Shown in pieces: positions 51,260-61,144 of a DNA stretch of 64,000 nucleotides (positions within the stretch are counted from its first letter, which is position 1; every line of letters begins with the position of its first letter). Origin of the DNA: Streptomyces ferrugineus. GTDB taxonomy: Bacteria > Actinomycetota > Actinomycetes > Streptomycetales > Streptomycetaceae. The notes under the pieces were generated by a model that saw only the letters and a program-made list of their open reading frames with translations, was not told the DNA's origin and made no database searches. Location of the stretch: the NCBI RefSeq assembly GCF_015160855.1, contig NZ_CP063373.1, forward strand, positions 3,720,001 to 3,784,000. The letters are read 5' to 3'. The translations under genes were made by a program, and so were the position numbers.

Positions 51260-52713
51260 TGGTGAAGAGTCTCGCCGCTGAACAGTCCGCTGACGCCGCG
51301 GTGGGCGTCCTGTCCCACTTTCGTGTCGAGTTCTACGACTGCCTCTACACCCGGGCGGATGCGCTCTTCGAGCTCACCGACGCGGTGCTGTGCTCGGACG
51401 GCCCGGTGACGTCGCTGGTCGAGTTGACGCTCACCGCCGAGCACCGGCGCGGGCACGGAGCGATGTACGACGCGGTCAACCACGGCTGGCTGGAACCGCG
51501 CCGCCTGCGCAGGCTGCTGGCCGCCACGCCGCTGCCACGCGCCGCCGACGGGCGGATCGTGCTCGCGGTGGACGTGAGCAACTGGCTGCGACCCGACGCC
51601 CCCACCAGCCCGGAGTTGCTGTTCTGCCACGTCTACGGGCGGGGCCGCAGCGCGGATCAGTTCATCCCCGGCTGGCCCTACTCCTTCGTCGCCGCCCTGG
51701 AGACGGGACGCACGTCATGGACGGCCGTGCTGGACGCGATCCGGCTGGGGTCGTGCGACGATGCCACCGCGGTGACCGCCGCCCAGCTGCGCGAGGTGGT
51801 CACCCGGCTGGTGCACGCCGGGCAGTGGCAGCCGGGCGACGCAGACATCCTCGTCGTGATGGACACCGGCTACGACGTCACCCGCCTCGCCTACGTCCTG
51901 GCCGACCTGCCCGTCGAACTGGTCGGCCGCCTACGCTCGGACCGCGTCATGCTCCGGGACGCCGGCCCACGCCGCTCCTCCCCGCGTGGCGGGCAGCCCC
52001 GCAAGCACGGCGGCGTCCTCACCTTCTCCAAGCCGGAGACCTGGCACACCCCCGACCAAGCCACGACCTGCGACACCACCCGCTACGGCACGGCCGAAGC
52101 CCTCGCCTGGGACCGGATGCACCCCCGATTGCAGGCCCGCGGCCCCTGGCTCGACCACTGCGGCGAACTCCCTCTGATCCACGGCACGTTGATCCGGCTG
52201 AAGGTCGAGCACCTACCTGGTGACCGCGACCCCAAGCCGGTATGGATGTGGTCCTCGCGCACCGGCATGACCGGCCAGGACGTCGACCTGCGCTGGCAGG
52301 CGTTCCTCCGCAGATTCGATCTTGAACATACCTTCCGGCTGTTCAAGCAGACCCTGGGCTGGACCGTCCCCAAGGTCCGCGATCCGCACACGGCCGACCT
52401 GTGGACCTGGCTGATCATCGCCGCCCACACCCAACTCCGCCTCGCCCGGCCCCTCGCCGAGGACCTCCGCCGCCCCTGGGAACGGCCCTCCGAGCCGCGC
52501 CGGCTCACCCCCGCCCGAGTCCGCCGAGGGTTCCGCCACCTCCGCGTGAAGACCGCCCGTCCCGCCGACGTGCCCAGACCCTCCAAGCCCGGACCCGGAC
52601 GCCCACCCGGCTCGAAGAACCGCAGGCCAGCCCCACGTCACGAGCCTGGGAAGACCGTGAAACGAATCGAAACCCTCACCGAACACGTCCGCCTGAAACA
52701 GCAGCGAGGTTAA
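51244..52713 (+). CDS. IS4-like DDE transposase (NF041680 type)
   Basis: 489 residues from GTG 51244; GTG 51262 is an alternative. The RNase H-like core shows the first Asp in IVLAVDVSNWLRP, the second in DILVVMDTGYDVTRLAYV and the Glu in RFDLEHTFRLFKQTLGW, with a beta-strand insertion between. C-terminal basic tail (PSKPGPGRPPGSKNRR). It resembles a family of Streptomyces putative transposases. The frame is complete, so the element may be active. Confidence 0.88.
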   Translation: MKERPLVKSLAAEQSADAAVGVLSHFRVEFYDCLYTRADALFELTDAVLCSDGPVTSLVELTLTAEHRRGHGAMYDAVNHGWLEPRRLRRLLAATPLPRAADGRIVLAVDVSNWLRPDAPTSPELLFCHVYGRGRSADQFIPGWPYSFVAALETGRTSWTAVLDAIRLGSCDDATAVTAAQLREVVTRLVHAGQWQPGDADILVVMDTGYDVTRLAYVLADLPVELVGRLRSDRVMLRDAGPRRSSPRGGQPRKHGGVLTFSKPETWHTPDQATTCDTTRYGTAEALAWDRMHPRLQARGPWLDHCGELPLIHGTLIRLKVEHLPGDRDPKPVWMWSSRTGMTGQDVDLRWQAFLRRFDLEHTFRLFKQTLGWTVPKVRDPHTADLWTWLIIAAHTQLRLARPLAEDLRRPWERPSEPRRLTPARVRRGFRHLRVKTARPADVPRPSKPGPGRPPGSKNRRPAPRHEPGKTVKRIETLTEHVRLKQQRG

Positions 52714-52722
52714 TGATCAAGC

Positions 52723-53322
52723 TCAGACGGCGTTGACCAGTCGTATGTAGCGCGTCCAGTCCCAGTGCGGGCCGGGATCGGTGTGGTCGGTGCCCGGCAC
52801 CTCGTGGTGTCCGATGATGTGTGCCCGGTCCTTCGGTATGCCGTGCCTGGCGCAGATCGCCGCCGTGAGCCGGGCCGACGTCTCGTACATGACGTCGGTG
52901 AAGTAGCCGGGCCGGTCCACCCAGCCCTCGTGCTCGATGCCGATACTGCGCAGGTTGTGGTCCCAGTCCCCGGCGTGCCAGGCGATGTCCGCCTCGGGAA
53001 CACACTGGGAGGTGTGTCCGTCCGCCGACCGGACGACGTAGTGCGCGGACACCTTCTTCCTGGGGTTCTCGAAGACGAACAGGGTGTTGAGGTAGGTGGT
53101 CTGTGTGACGTGGATGATCACTCGGTCCACGGCGTGGGACGCAGGGCGGTTCGCCTCCGTGTAGTTGGCGGGGTTCGCCGGCCGCCACTCGGCGAGTGGG
53201 TGGTCCGGACCCGGAATGTGGGCTCCGGCCCGCCGCTCGGGGAGCAGGGCGTACGGGACGGCGGCGAGAGCCGTGCCCTGGAGGATCCGCCGTCGGCTGA
53301 GATGGGGTCTTGCGCGTTCCAA
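52723..53322 (-). CDS. exported N-acetylmuramoyl-L-alanine amidase (amidase_2)
   Basis: 199 residues from TTG 53322; no convincing ribosome site is seen, so the start is provisional. LSRRRILQGTALAAVPYALL is a Tat-type signal. The zinc amidase/PGRP fold shows VIIHVTQTTYLNTLF, SAHYVVRSADGHTSQCV, NLRSIGIEHEGWV and GHHEVPGTDHTDPGPHWDW, giving the two His and the Asp/Cys-position ligands. It cleaves the peptide stem from muramic acid in the cell wall. It ends only 9 bp from the insertion sequence. Confidence 0.88.
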   Translation of the reverse strand: MERARPHLSRRRILQGTALAAVPYALLPERRAGAHIPGPDHPLAEWRPANPANYTEANRPASHAVDRVIIHVTQTTYLNTLFVFENPRKKVSAHYVVRSADGHTSQCVPEADIAWHAGDWDHNLRSIGIEHEGWVDRPGYFTDVMYETSARLTAAICARHGIPKDRAHIIGHHEVPGTDHTDPGPHWDWTRYIRLVNAV

Positions 53323-53397
53323 AGGGAGGATCGCCTTTCGGTGTTGAGTCTGTGCCGAGGCCAGTCGTGGCCCTTGTGACCTTTGAGGCCCTTGAGG

Positions 53398-54408
53398 TCA
53401 GCGCAGCGTCGCCGCCGTCTCTCGCAGCCGCGCATGCACTCCGCGGTGCGTCTCGCGCACCGGCAGCCACTGTTTGCGGATCTTGGCCACGCACGTGTAG
53501 TTGGTGTCGCACACGTTGGCCAGCGGCGACTCCACGGCCTGGGTCGCGAACTGGTACGCGTCCAGCTCACTGAACCCGTAGTCGCGCACCAGCCACTGCA
53601 CCAGGTCGAGCTGGGATATCCGGAACGCGTCCTCCAGCGGCCGCGCCGAGCCCGTCGAGACGATGTGCGTGTCCGACTCGATGCGCGGCCAGGGCGTGGC
53701 GAGCCCCTTGAGCAGCTCGACGATCACCACGGTGTTCATCGCACACTCGACGGCGACCCCGCACGTCTCTCCCTCACCTTGCCGGGCGTGCCCGTCGCCG
53801 AGGCTGAGCAGCGCGCCCTCGACGTTCACCCCGAGATAGCAGGTGACGCCGGCCCGCATCTCGGGTGTGTCCATGTTCCCGCCGTGCGCGTCGGGCACCA
53901 GGGCCGAACGCACCTCCAGATTGGCGGGAGCCACCCCGACAGTGCCGTGCATCGGGTCCATGGGCAACTCGGCCTCGATGTCACTGTCGTGGGCCCGGAA
54001 CAGCGCCGTCCGCCGCGCCCGGTCGAGCTGCCAGATCCATACGGTCTCCGGCAGCGGCGGCTGCAGCGTGGCCGTGGTGTGCGTCGAGGTGAGCGCGCCG
54101 AACAGCGGGACCGTGGTCGACGCGGCCCAGTCCCGGGCCGGTTCGATCGACACGAAGTGCACGGCGACCGTGTCACCCGGCTCGGCGCCCTCGATGTGGA
54201 AGGGCCCCGTCTGAGGGTTGAGGTAGGGGAACTCGCACACCTCGGACACCAGGTCCTTCTCCGAGCGCACCCGCCCCGCGAAGCAGTCCTCCGTGTACAG
54301 GTCGAGGACCGTGCCGGGCGCGACGCGCGCCACGGGCGGTGCGCCGCCGAACGTCCAGGCGTACTCGCCGGGTTCGGGTCGCACGGTGAGGATGTGGGGG
54401 TCGCTCAT
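53398..54408 (-). CDS. acetamidase/formamidase family protein
   Basis: 336 residues from ATG 54408, overlapping the stop of the upstream membrane-protein gene by ATGA. NPQTGPFHIEGAEPGDTVAV, VAPANLEVRSALVPDAHGGN, DTPEMRAGVTCYLGVNVEGA and LSLGDGHARQGEGETCG are marks of the FmdA/AmdA beta-sandwich family. It hydrolyses short amides to acid and ammonia in the cytosol. The C-terminal CDTNYTCVAKIRKQWLPVRE is typical of actinobacterial members. Confidence 0.93.
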   Translation of the reverse strand: MSDPHILTVRPEPGEYAWTFGGAPPVARVAPGTVLDLYTEDCFAGRVRSEKDLVSEVCEFPYLNPQTGPFHIEGAEPGDTVAVHFVSIEPARDWAASTTVPLFGALTSTHTTATLQPPLPETVWIWQLDRARRTALFRAHDSDIEAELPMDPMHGTVGVAPANLEVRSALVPDAHGGNMDTPEMRAGVTCYLGVNVEGALLSLGDGHARQGEGETCGVAVECAMNTVVIVELLKGLATPWPRIESDTHIVSTGSARPLEDAFRISQLDLVQWLVRDYGFSELDAYQFATQAVESPLANVCDTNYTCVAKIRKQWLPVRETHRGVHARLRETAATLR

Positions 54409-54758
54409 CGCCGCACAGCTCCGTTCTGCGGAAGGTCGGTGGGGGAGGGCTCGTCGAAGCGGACGCGGGCGGTCTCGGCTATTCGCTCGGGGTGGCGCGG
54501 CCGCATCAGCACGACCGGCACCACGACCCCGGCCGCCATCCACACTCCGACCACTGATCCCGCGTACGACACGGGCGCGGTCAGCTCGGAGACGGAGTCG
54601 AAGACGGGCGGTCCCGCCGCCGTCAGCAGCGCGGGCACGAACGCGACGATGCCCAGGACCAACAGGAGCAGATGCCGCACCGGCTTGAGCGCGTCGCGCC
54701 GGCGGCGCGGGAAGCAGCCGGCACGGGCGAGGTCCACCACGATGTTTCCCCCCGACAT
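54405..54758 (-). CDS. small membrane protein coupled to the acetamidase
   Basis: 117 residues from ATG 54758, with AGGGGGA upstream. Two hydrophobic segments (HLLLLVLGIVAFVPALLTAA and YAGSVVGVWMAAGVVVPVVL) separate a basic N-terminus from a polar tail RHPERIAETARVRFDEPSPT. No named domain. The overlap with the acetamidase start points to a shared role, perhaps in amide or urea-type substrate entry; this is a guess. Confidence 0.72.
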   Translation of the reverse strand: MSGGNIVVDLARAGCFPRRRRDALKPVRHLLLLVLGIVAFVPALLTAAGPPVFDSVSELTAPVSYAGSVVGVWMAAGVVVPVVLMRPRHPERIAETARVRFDEPSPTDLPQNGAVRR

Positions 54759-54934
54759 GTGAATCCCCCTCAAGCGCGCCGACGCGCCCCGCGTCCCCGT
54801 GACACGACGGCTGCGCCTCGCGTGAATCACGGTACGGCGCTGGCGGGTTGGGCAGAAGAGTGCCCAGGGATTCCGTGGACAGCCGCGGGATTGTGGATAA
54901 CTCGCTCACCCACACGGATGAACTCGGCCTGGAA

Positions 54935-56143
54935 TCAGGCCCGTTCCGCCACCGCCGCCGGATCGTCCAGCACCGCTCGCACCACGGAGTGCGCGGCCCC
55001 CAGCAGCGGCCCCTCGGGGCCCAGCCGAGACACGGACACCGGACAGGCGGGTCCGGCGGTGCGCTGGTCCAGCTCGGCCTCCAGCGACGGCAGCAGCCAC
55101 GGCGCGAGCCCGGCCAGCGCACCCCCCAGCACCACGCTCTCGGGGTCCAGCAGATTGACCGCGCCCGTCAGCGCGATGCCCAGTGCCGTTCCCGCGTCGC
55201 GCAGGGCACGCCGTACGTCCTCGTCGCCCTCGGCGGCCCGCCCGGCGAGCAGCCCGACACGATCCTCGCCGGGCTCCAGCCCGGCCGCCCGCAGCACCGC
55301 GTCCTCTCCGGCGTACTGCTCCAGACACCCGCGCCCCCCGCACGGGCACTGCGGACCGTCCGGCCGGACGGGCACGTGCCCCAACTCGCCCGCGAAACCG
55401 CGCGTTCCGCGCAGCAGCCCGCCGTCCACCACGACCGCCGCACCGATGCCGATCTCCGCCGACACATGCAGGAAGTCACGCGGAGTGCCGTCGCCGAGCC
55501 AGAGTTCGGCGAGCGCGCCGAAATCGGCCTCGTTGCCCACGGTCAGTGGGAGGTCCGCGGGGAGCAGTTCGCCCAGGTCCGCGTCGCGCCAGTCGAGGTT
55601 CGGGGCGCGTACGACCGTACGGGCGTCGCGCGCCACCAGGCCCGGCACCGCGATCGCGAGGCCCGCGGGCCACAGTCCCTCGCGCTCGGCCTCGGCGACG
55701 ACCTGGCGCACCAGCTCGTGGAGTTCCTCGATCACCGGTTTGGGCGCCCGGCCCCGGTTCGCGCCGTGCCGGACGGCCCGGGACCGCACTTCGCCGCGCA
55801 GGTCGACCGCGCAGACGGCGAGATGGTCGACGCCGACCTCCGCGCCTATCCCGGCCGGGCCGTGCCCGCTGACGGCGAGCGCCGACCCGGGACGGCCCAC
55901 CCGGCCGGGCCGCTCCGGACCCAGTTCCTCCAGCAGTCCCGAGCGGATCAGCTCGTCGACCAGGGTGGACACCGCCGCACGCGTCAGCCCGATACGGGAG
56001 GCGACGGCGGCACGGGAGAGCGGACCCTCGGCGCTCACGGTGTGCATCACCCGGGCGAGATTGCGGCGCCGCATGCCCTGCTGGGTGTTGGGCAGTGCGC
56101 GCCCGGCGCCGGTCGGGTGGGCCTCGTGCAGCGGTGCGGTCAT
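54935..56143 (-). CDS. xylR: ROK family repressor (XylR)
   Basis: 402 residues from ATG 56143. Winged helix NLARVMHTVSAEGPLSRAAV, ASRIGLTRAAVSTLVDELIR; then a ROK kinase-like sugar domain with SAEIGIGAAVVVDGGLLRGT and the zinc motif CPCGGRGCLEQYAGEDAVL. Such proteins repress xylose genes until xylose binds. The gene lies 15 bp after xylB on the same strand, so it is co-transcribed and sits beside its likely targets. Confidence 0.9.
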   Translation of the reverse strand: MTAPLHEAHPTGAGRALPNTQQGMRRRNLARVMHTVSAEGPLSRAAVASRIGLTRAAVSTLVDELIRSGLLEELGPERPGRVGRPGSALAVSGHGPAGIGAEVGVDHLAVCAVDLRGEVRSRAVRHGANRGRAPKPVIEELHELVRQVVAEAEREGLWPAGLAIAVPGLVARDARTVVRAPNLDWRDADLGELLPADLPLTVGNEADFGALAELWLGDGTPRDFLHVSAEIGIGAAVVVDGGLLRGTRGFAGELGHVPVRPDGPQCPCGGRGCLEQYAGEDAVLRAAGLEPGEDRVGLLAGRAAEGDEDVRRALRDAGTALGIALTGAVNLLDPESVVLGGALAGLAPWLLPSLEAELDQRTAGPACPVSVSRLGPEGPLLGAAHSVVRAVLDDPAAVAERA

Positions 56144-56158
56144 GCCTGAAGTCAGTCC

Positions 56159-57604
56159 TCAGTGCGCCTCGGGGCCCCGCTCCAGCAGCGGGGCCGCGTC
56201 GGAGAGTACCCCGCTGATCCTGGCCAGCGTCTCCTCGTCCCGCTCCACGGCGTCGAGCACCGGCCCGCGCGTGGTGTTCCAGCGCCGGGCGACCGCGGCC
56301 GGGTCCTCGCCGGTCAGCAGGCCCGCCGCCTGGGCCGCGGCGCCGAGCGCGACCAGTTCCCTGGCCTCCGGGACCTGCACCGGACGCCCCGACAGCCGTC
56401 GTACGGTCTGCTGCCAGGCCGTGCCCCGGGCGCCGCCGCCGATCAGCAGCAGCGGGGCCGAGCGGTCCGCGTCGTCGTCCAGGACGAGGTCCAGGGCGCC
56501 GAGCAGGGCGTGGACGGCGCCGTCGTAGGCGGCCTGCAGGAGCTGACCGGCGGTCGTGTCGTGGCGCAGGCCGTGCAGGAGCCCGGAGGCGTTCGGCAGG
56601 TTCGGCGTGCGTTCGCCGTCCAGGTACGGCAGCAGCGTGAGGCCCGTGGTGGGTTCCACGGCCTCGCGGTCGAGGCCCAGCAGGCTCGCGAGGCGGTCGA
56701 CGGCGAGTGTGCAGTTCAGGGTGCAGGCCAGCGGCAGCCAGTCGCCATGCGCGTCGGCGAACCCGGCGACCGTGCCGGTCGGGTCGGCGGGGCGCCGCGT
56801 CGACACGGCGTACACCGTGCCCGACGTGCCGAGGCTCAGCACGGGCGCGCCGGGGCGCAGGCCGAGGCCCAGTGCGGCGGCGGCGTTGTCGCCGGTGCCG
56901 GGCGCGACGAGGGTGCCCTTGGAGAACGGCAGGTCGTGGCTGTCGCGCACGGTGCCCGCCACTTCACCGGGCCGGACCACACGGGGCAGCATCGCCGGGT
57001 CGAGCCCCACGCGCGCGAGGATCTCCTCGTCGTACGACTCCGTCCCCGACGCCCACCAGCCCGTGCCGGAGGCGTCGCCGCGGTCGGTGGTGCCCTGCCC
57101 GGTGAGGCGTTCGGTGAGGTAGTCGTGGGGGAGGCGCACGGCCTTGGTGGTCCGGACGGACTCCGGTTCGTTCTCGGCGAGCCAGGCCCACTTCGTGACC
57201 GTGAAGGAGGCGGCCGGTACCGAGCCCGTCCGCTCGGCCCAGAACTTCGCGCCGCCCAGTTCCTCGGTCAGCCGGCGGGCCTGCGGCGCCGAGCGCACGT
57301 CGTTCCACAGCAGTGCCGGCCGCACCGGTTCACCCCGGTCGTCCAGCGTGACCAGGCCGTGCTGCTGTCCGCCGATCGACACCGCGGCGGCCTCGTGCGC
57401 GGCGTCGCCGCACTGGCTCAGTGCCTCGCACAGGGCGTCCCACCACTGGCGTGGGTCGCTCTCGCGGCCGGCCCCGGAGGACACGGTGTGCGCCGCCTGG
57501 CCGCTCGCGACGACCTGCCCGGTCGACGCGTCGACGACCAACGCCTTCGTGGACTGGGTGGACGTGTCCACGCCCACGACGAGCGGACCCTCGGCTGCTG
57601 ACAT
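56159..57604 (-). CDS. xylB: xylulokinase
   Basis: 481 residues from ATG 57604, with GAGGGAG seven bases upstream; the ATG 57619 is not favoured. FGGY kinase: VVGVDTSTQSTKALVVDAST, ALLWNDVRSAPQARRL, LPHDYLTERLTGQGTTDRGD, GTGDNAAAALGLGLRPGAPV and LLLIGGGARGTAWQQTV. Phosphorylates D-xylulose to xylulose 5-phosphate. Divergent from xylA over a repeat-rich promoter region and first in the xylB-xylR operon. Confidence 0.96.
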   Translation of the reverse strand: MSAAEGPLVVGVDTSTQSTKALVVDASTGQVVASGQAAHTVSSGAGRESDPRQWWDALCEALSQCGDAAHEAAAVSIGGQQHGLVTLDDRGEPVRPALLWNDVRSAPQARRLTEELGGAKFWAERTGSVPAASFTVTKWAWLAENEPESVRTTKAVRLPHDYLTERLTGQGTTDRGDASGTGWWASGTESYDEEILARVGLDPAMLPRVVRPGEVAGTVRDSHDLPFSKGTLVAPGTGDNAAAALGLGLRPGAPVLSLGTSGTVYAVSTRRPADPTGTVAGFADAHGDWLPLACTLNCTLAVDRLASLLGLDREAVEPTTGLTLLPYLDGERTPNLPNASGLLHGLRHDTTAGQLLQAAYDGAVHALLGALDLVLDDDADRSAPLLLIGGGARGTAWQQTVRRLSGRPVQVPEARELVALGAAAQAAGLLTGEDPAAVARRWNTTRGPVLDAVERDEETLARISGVLSDAAPLLERGPEAH

Positions 57605-57620
57605 CGGGCTCTCCCTCATT

Positions 57621-57647
57621 TGCGGCTCTTGCGGCTCTTGCGGCTCT
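57621..57647. repeat. three 9-bp tandem repeats upstream of xylB
   Basis: TGCGGCTCT three times in direct succession, 17 nt upstream of the xylB start codon, in its leader. Confidence 0.7.
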
Positions 57648-57655
57648 GCGCGACG

Positions 57656-57719
57656 AAGACATCAGGGTGACAAGGACATCGGGAACTAAGGACTTCGGGT
57701 GACAAAGACATCTTGTCTC
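57656..57719. promoter_or_regulatory. four 16-bp tandem repeats in the xylA-xylB promoter region
   Basis: Units near AAGGACATCGGGTGAC: 57656-57671, 57672-57687, 57688-57703 and 57704-57719. The last contains AGACA-TCT-TGTCT, an inverted repeat. They are placed where the ROK repressor should bind. TTGTCT (57713-57718) and CATACT (57738-57743) are 19 bp apart and could be the xylA promoter. Confidence 0.55.
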
Positions 57720-57770
57720 TTCCCAGAGGTGCGAGCGCATACTAATTTGTAAACCGCCATGACGAAATAG

Positions 57771-58961
<1,191 letters not shown>

Positions 58962-59124
58962 GGCCCCGCGCGTGTGCCGGACCGTGTGTCACCGCTGGTC
59001 GAGAGGCCTGGTCGCGCACGGCCCGGCCTGGTGATCGATCTGTGCACGGAATGTTCCGGAATCGTGCGATCCCTGGCATGGACCGGTATTAAGTCCCGAG
59101 TGAGGGTCGCGTCCCGGCCCGTCC

Positions 59125-59604
59125 ATGGCGAGTCTTGACGGTATGGCCATGCCGCCCGTACCGCCTCAGCCGCCAGGACCGCCGGGTGACACGCCGCCTC
59201 CGGGCGGTGGCTTCGGACCGCCTCCCGAAGGCTACGGTCCCCCGCCGGGAAGCAGCGGCCCGCCCACATACGGTGGCGGGCCGCCGCAGGAGCCGTTCGG
59301 CGGCGGAGGCGGACCGGGGCGGCGGCGGAATCCACTGGTCGTCCTGCTCGCCGTGATCGTGGCCGTCGGAGCCGTCGTGGCTGTGGTGCTGATGGCCTCG
59401 GGGAGCGGCGATGACTCACCGGAGCCGGCGCGGAGCACGAGCAGCTCGCCCGAGCCCTCCTTGAGCATCCCCACCGAACTCCCCAGCAGGCTGCCGAGCG
59501 AACTGCCCACATCGCTGCCGTCCGGGTTCCCGACCGAGCTGCCCAGTGAGCTGCCCAGCGGCCTGGAGTCGCTGCTCCCGTCCCTGGCGGACCAGTTGCC
59601 GTAG
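59125..59604 (+). CDS. proline-rich single-pass membrane protein
   Basis: 159 residues from ATG 59125; ATG 59143 is possible and no good ribosome site marks either. A Pro/Gly-rich cytosolic half (PPEGYGPPPGSSGPP) is followed by RRRNPLVVLLAVIVAVGAVV, one membrane helix, and an outer Ser/Pro tail with repeats of LPSELP type. This layout is common for actinobacterial proteins of unknown role. It is convergent with the next gene, 8 bp away. Confidence 0.7.
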   Translation: MASLDGMAMPPVPPQPPGPPGDTPPPGGGFGPPPEGYGPPPGSSGPPTYGGGPPQEPFGGGGGPGRRRNPLVVLLAVIVAVGAVVAVVLMASGSGDDSPEPARSTSSSPEPSLSIPTELPSRLPSELPTSLPSGFPTELPSELPSGLESLLPSLADQLP

Positions 59605-59612
59605 AACAGGCG

Positions 59613-60962
59613 TCAGATGCCGCGCGGCAGCCGCACGTAGATCACCGACGTCTCGACACCGCTGTCGACCAGCCGACCCCGGGCGTCGAACGCGTCCGCG
59701 CCGTCCGTCATCCCGAAGTCGTTGTCGTTGATGAGAGCCAGCGTGTCGTGGTCCACGCGCGCGATGCCCTCGATCTTCCCGGGCACCCCGGCGACCGTGC
59801 CCAGATCGACGACGAGCCGCTTGGGCAGCACCGGCACTCCCGAGGCCGCCGGGTCGTCGAGCTGTTCCAGCGACGGGGACGTCGCGTCGTCGTCCCAGCG
59901 GCTGCCCAGGATGTTCGCCGACCGGTCCAGCCGCACCAGCTGCAGCCGTGCGGCCTTGTCGGTGCGCTCCTCGACCAGCAGCCGGTTCCCGCCCACGGCC
60001 ACGACCGACGAGATCTTCAGCTCGGAGGTGTCGCCCTCGCTCGGGTCCACCACGTTCACCGGGTCGAAGCGGTACGCGTACTCCGCGGTGATCGCCTTCT
60101 TCTTCGGCGAGAAGCGCAGCAGCCGCGTGGTGCGCGACGCCTCCCCGGCATCCGCGTCGGGCAGCGACAGCGGGCTCTGCACGGCCATCACCAGGTCGCC
60201 GCCGGGCAACTGGGCCAGCCCCTCGAAACCGCGGTTGGTCTTCCGGTGCAACAGGACCGAGGGCAGCGCCTCCACCACGCGGTAGTCCGTACCGGTCAGG
60301 CCGAGCCCCTCGGGCACATAGCGCGTGAGGACCTTCCCGCGCGCGGAGGCGTGCACCAGGGAGGGCCCGTACTCGTCGACCAGCCAGAAACTCCCGTCGG
60401 CGGCCCGCACGATGCCCTCGGTGTCCAGCCCGTTCGGGTCGTACGTCAAAGGAGTCCGCGCGTCATAGGTGTACGGCGCCTCGTCGCGCCCCTCCTGGTT
60501 CGGCAGCCCGGTGACGGCCTTCCCGGAGGCGGTGGTGATCGGGATCGCGTCCAGCACCTTCACGGCGCTGCCCGTCACCCGGATCTTCACGATCGCCGGA
60601 TCGAAGCCCGGCACGGGGAACGTGCGGCGCTTCTTGCCGTCCACCTTGATCTGGCCGTTGGGGCCGCGGTCGGTGACCGTCCAGAACTCGCCCCTGCGGC
60701 CCGCCGGGTAGAGGTCGCTGCCTATGCCGCCCAGGTCCACGCCCCGGTCGTCGGCGACGCTGCCGGGCAGCAGCGCGTTGCTGAAGGCGGCGAGCGGGAT
60801 GTCGTCGAGGGTGGCCGTACGCACGACGTGCGCCTCGTCGGCATGCCCGCCCCCGGCGCCGGCGGCGGGCCCGGCGGCCGCGAGCGCCGCGATCACGGCG
60901 AGGGGTACGCCCCCGGCGACGAGGCGGTGGGTGCGGCGCCGGCCTGTGGCGTGCGGGGACAT
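59613..60962 (-). CDS. secreted esterase-like phytase-family protein
   Basis: 449 residues from ATG 60962, with AGGAGG five bases upstream; the longer open frame is not needed. Signal LVAGGVPLAVIAALAAAGPA. The beta-propeller domain shows DLGGIGSDLYPAGRRGEFWT, DRGPNGQIKV, DTEGIVRAADGSFWLVDEYG, GFEGLAQLPGGDLVMAVQSP and LALINDNDFGMT, the pattern called esterase-like activity of phytase. Likely a calcium-binding phosphatase or esterase outside the cell; the substrate is unknown. Confidence 0.85.
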   Translation of the reverse strand: MSPHATGRRRTHRLVAGGVPLAVIAALAAAGPAAGAGGGHADEAHVVRTATLDDIPLAAFSNALLPGSVADDRGVDLGGIGSDLYPAGRRGEFWTVTDRGPNGQIKVDGKKRRTFPVPGFDPAIVKIRVTGSAVKVLDAIPITTASGKAVTGLPNQEGRDEAPYTYDARTPLTYDPNGLDTEGIVRAADGSFWLVDEYGPSLVHASARGKVLTRYVPEGLGLTGTDYRVVEALPSVLLHRKTNRGFEGLAQLPGGDLVMAVQSPLSLPDADAGEASRTTRLLRFSPKKKAITAEYAYRFDPVNVVDPSEGDTSELKISSVVAVGGNRLLVEERTDKAARLQLVRLDRSANILGSRWDDDATSPSLEQLDDPAASGVPVLPKRLVVDLGTVAGVPGKIEGIARVDHDTLALINDNDFGMTDGADAFDARGRLVDSGVETSVIYVRLPRGI

Positions 60963-61144
60963 TCGGGCCTCCTGAGGACCAAGTTCACTGACAGCGGCCA
61001 GATTTGGAGCCCGCACGGAACGTCCGACGACGCAGGGGTGAACGCCGGACGACGAGCGCTCGGCGAGCCGACGACACCATCAGCCGATCCGGTTACTCCC
61101 GCACGGTGCTTCGAGGAGCGCTGCCAGTCGCCGTCCCCGGGCCC

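Larger units (their letters stand above)
51148..52713 (+). mobile_element. insertion sequence with one DDE transposase
   Basis: TTAACCTCG (51148-51156) and CGAGGTTAA (52705-52713) are 9-bp inverted ends enclosing a single transposase; the right end supplies the TAA stop. A target duplication is not obvious (TGGTGT before, TGATCA after). The element sits between the GAF regulator and the amidase_2 gene and breaks neither. Length about 1.57 kb. Confidence 0.75.

Noticed and set aside
51142..52719. Target-site duplication of the insertion sequence
   Set aside because: Bases flanking the 9-bp ends (TGGTGT and TGATCA) do not match, so no duplication is claimed.
53383..53402. TGACCT...AGGTCA inverted repeat after the acetamidase gene
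   Set aside because: Short arms, overlaps the stop region and lacks a T tract; too weak to call a terminator.
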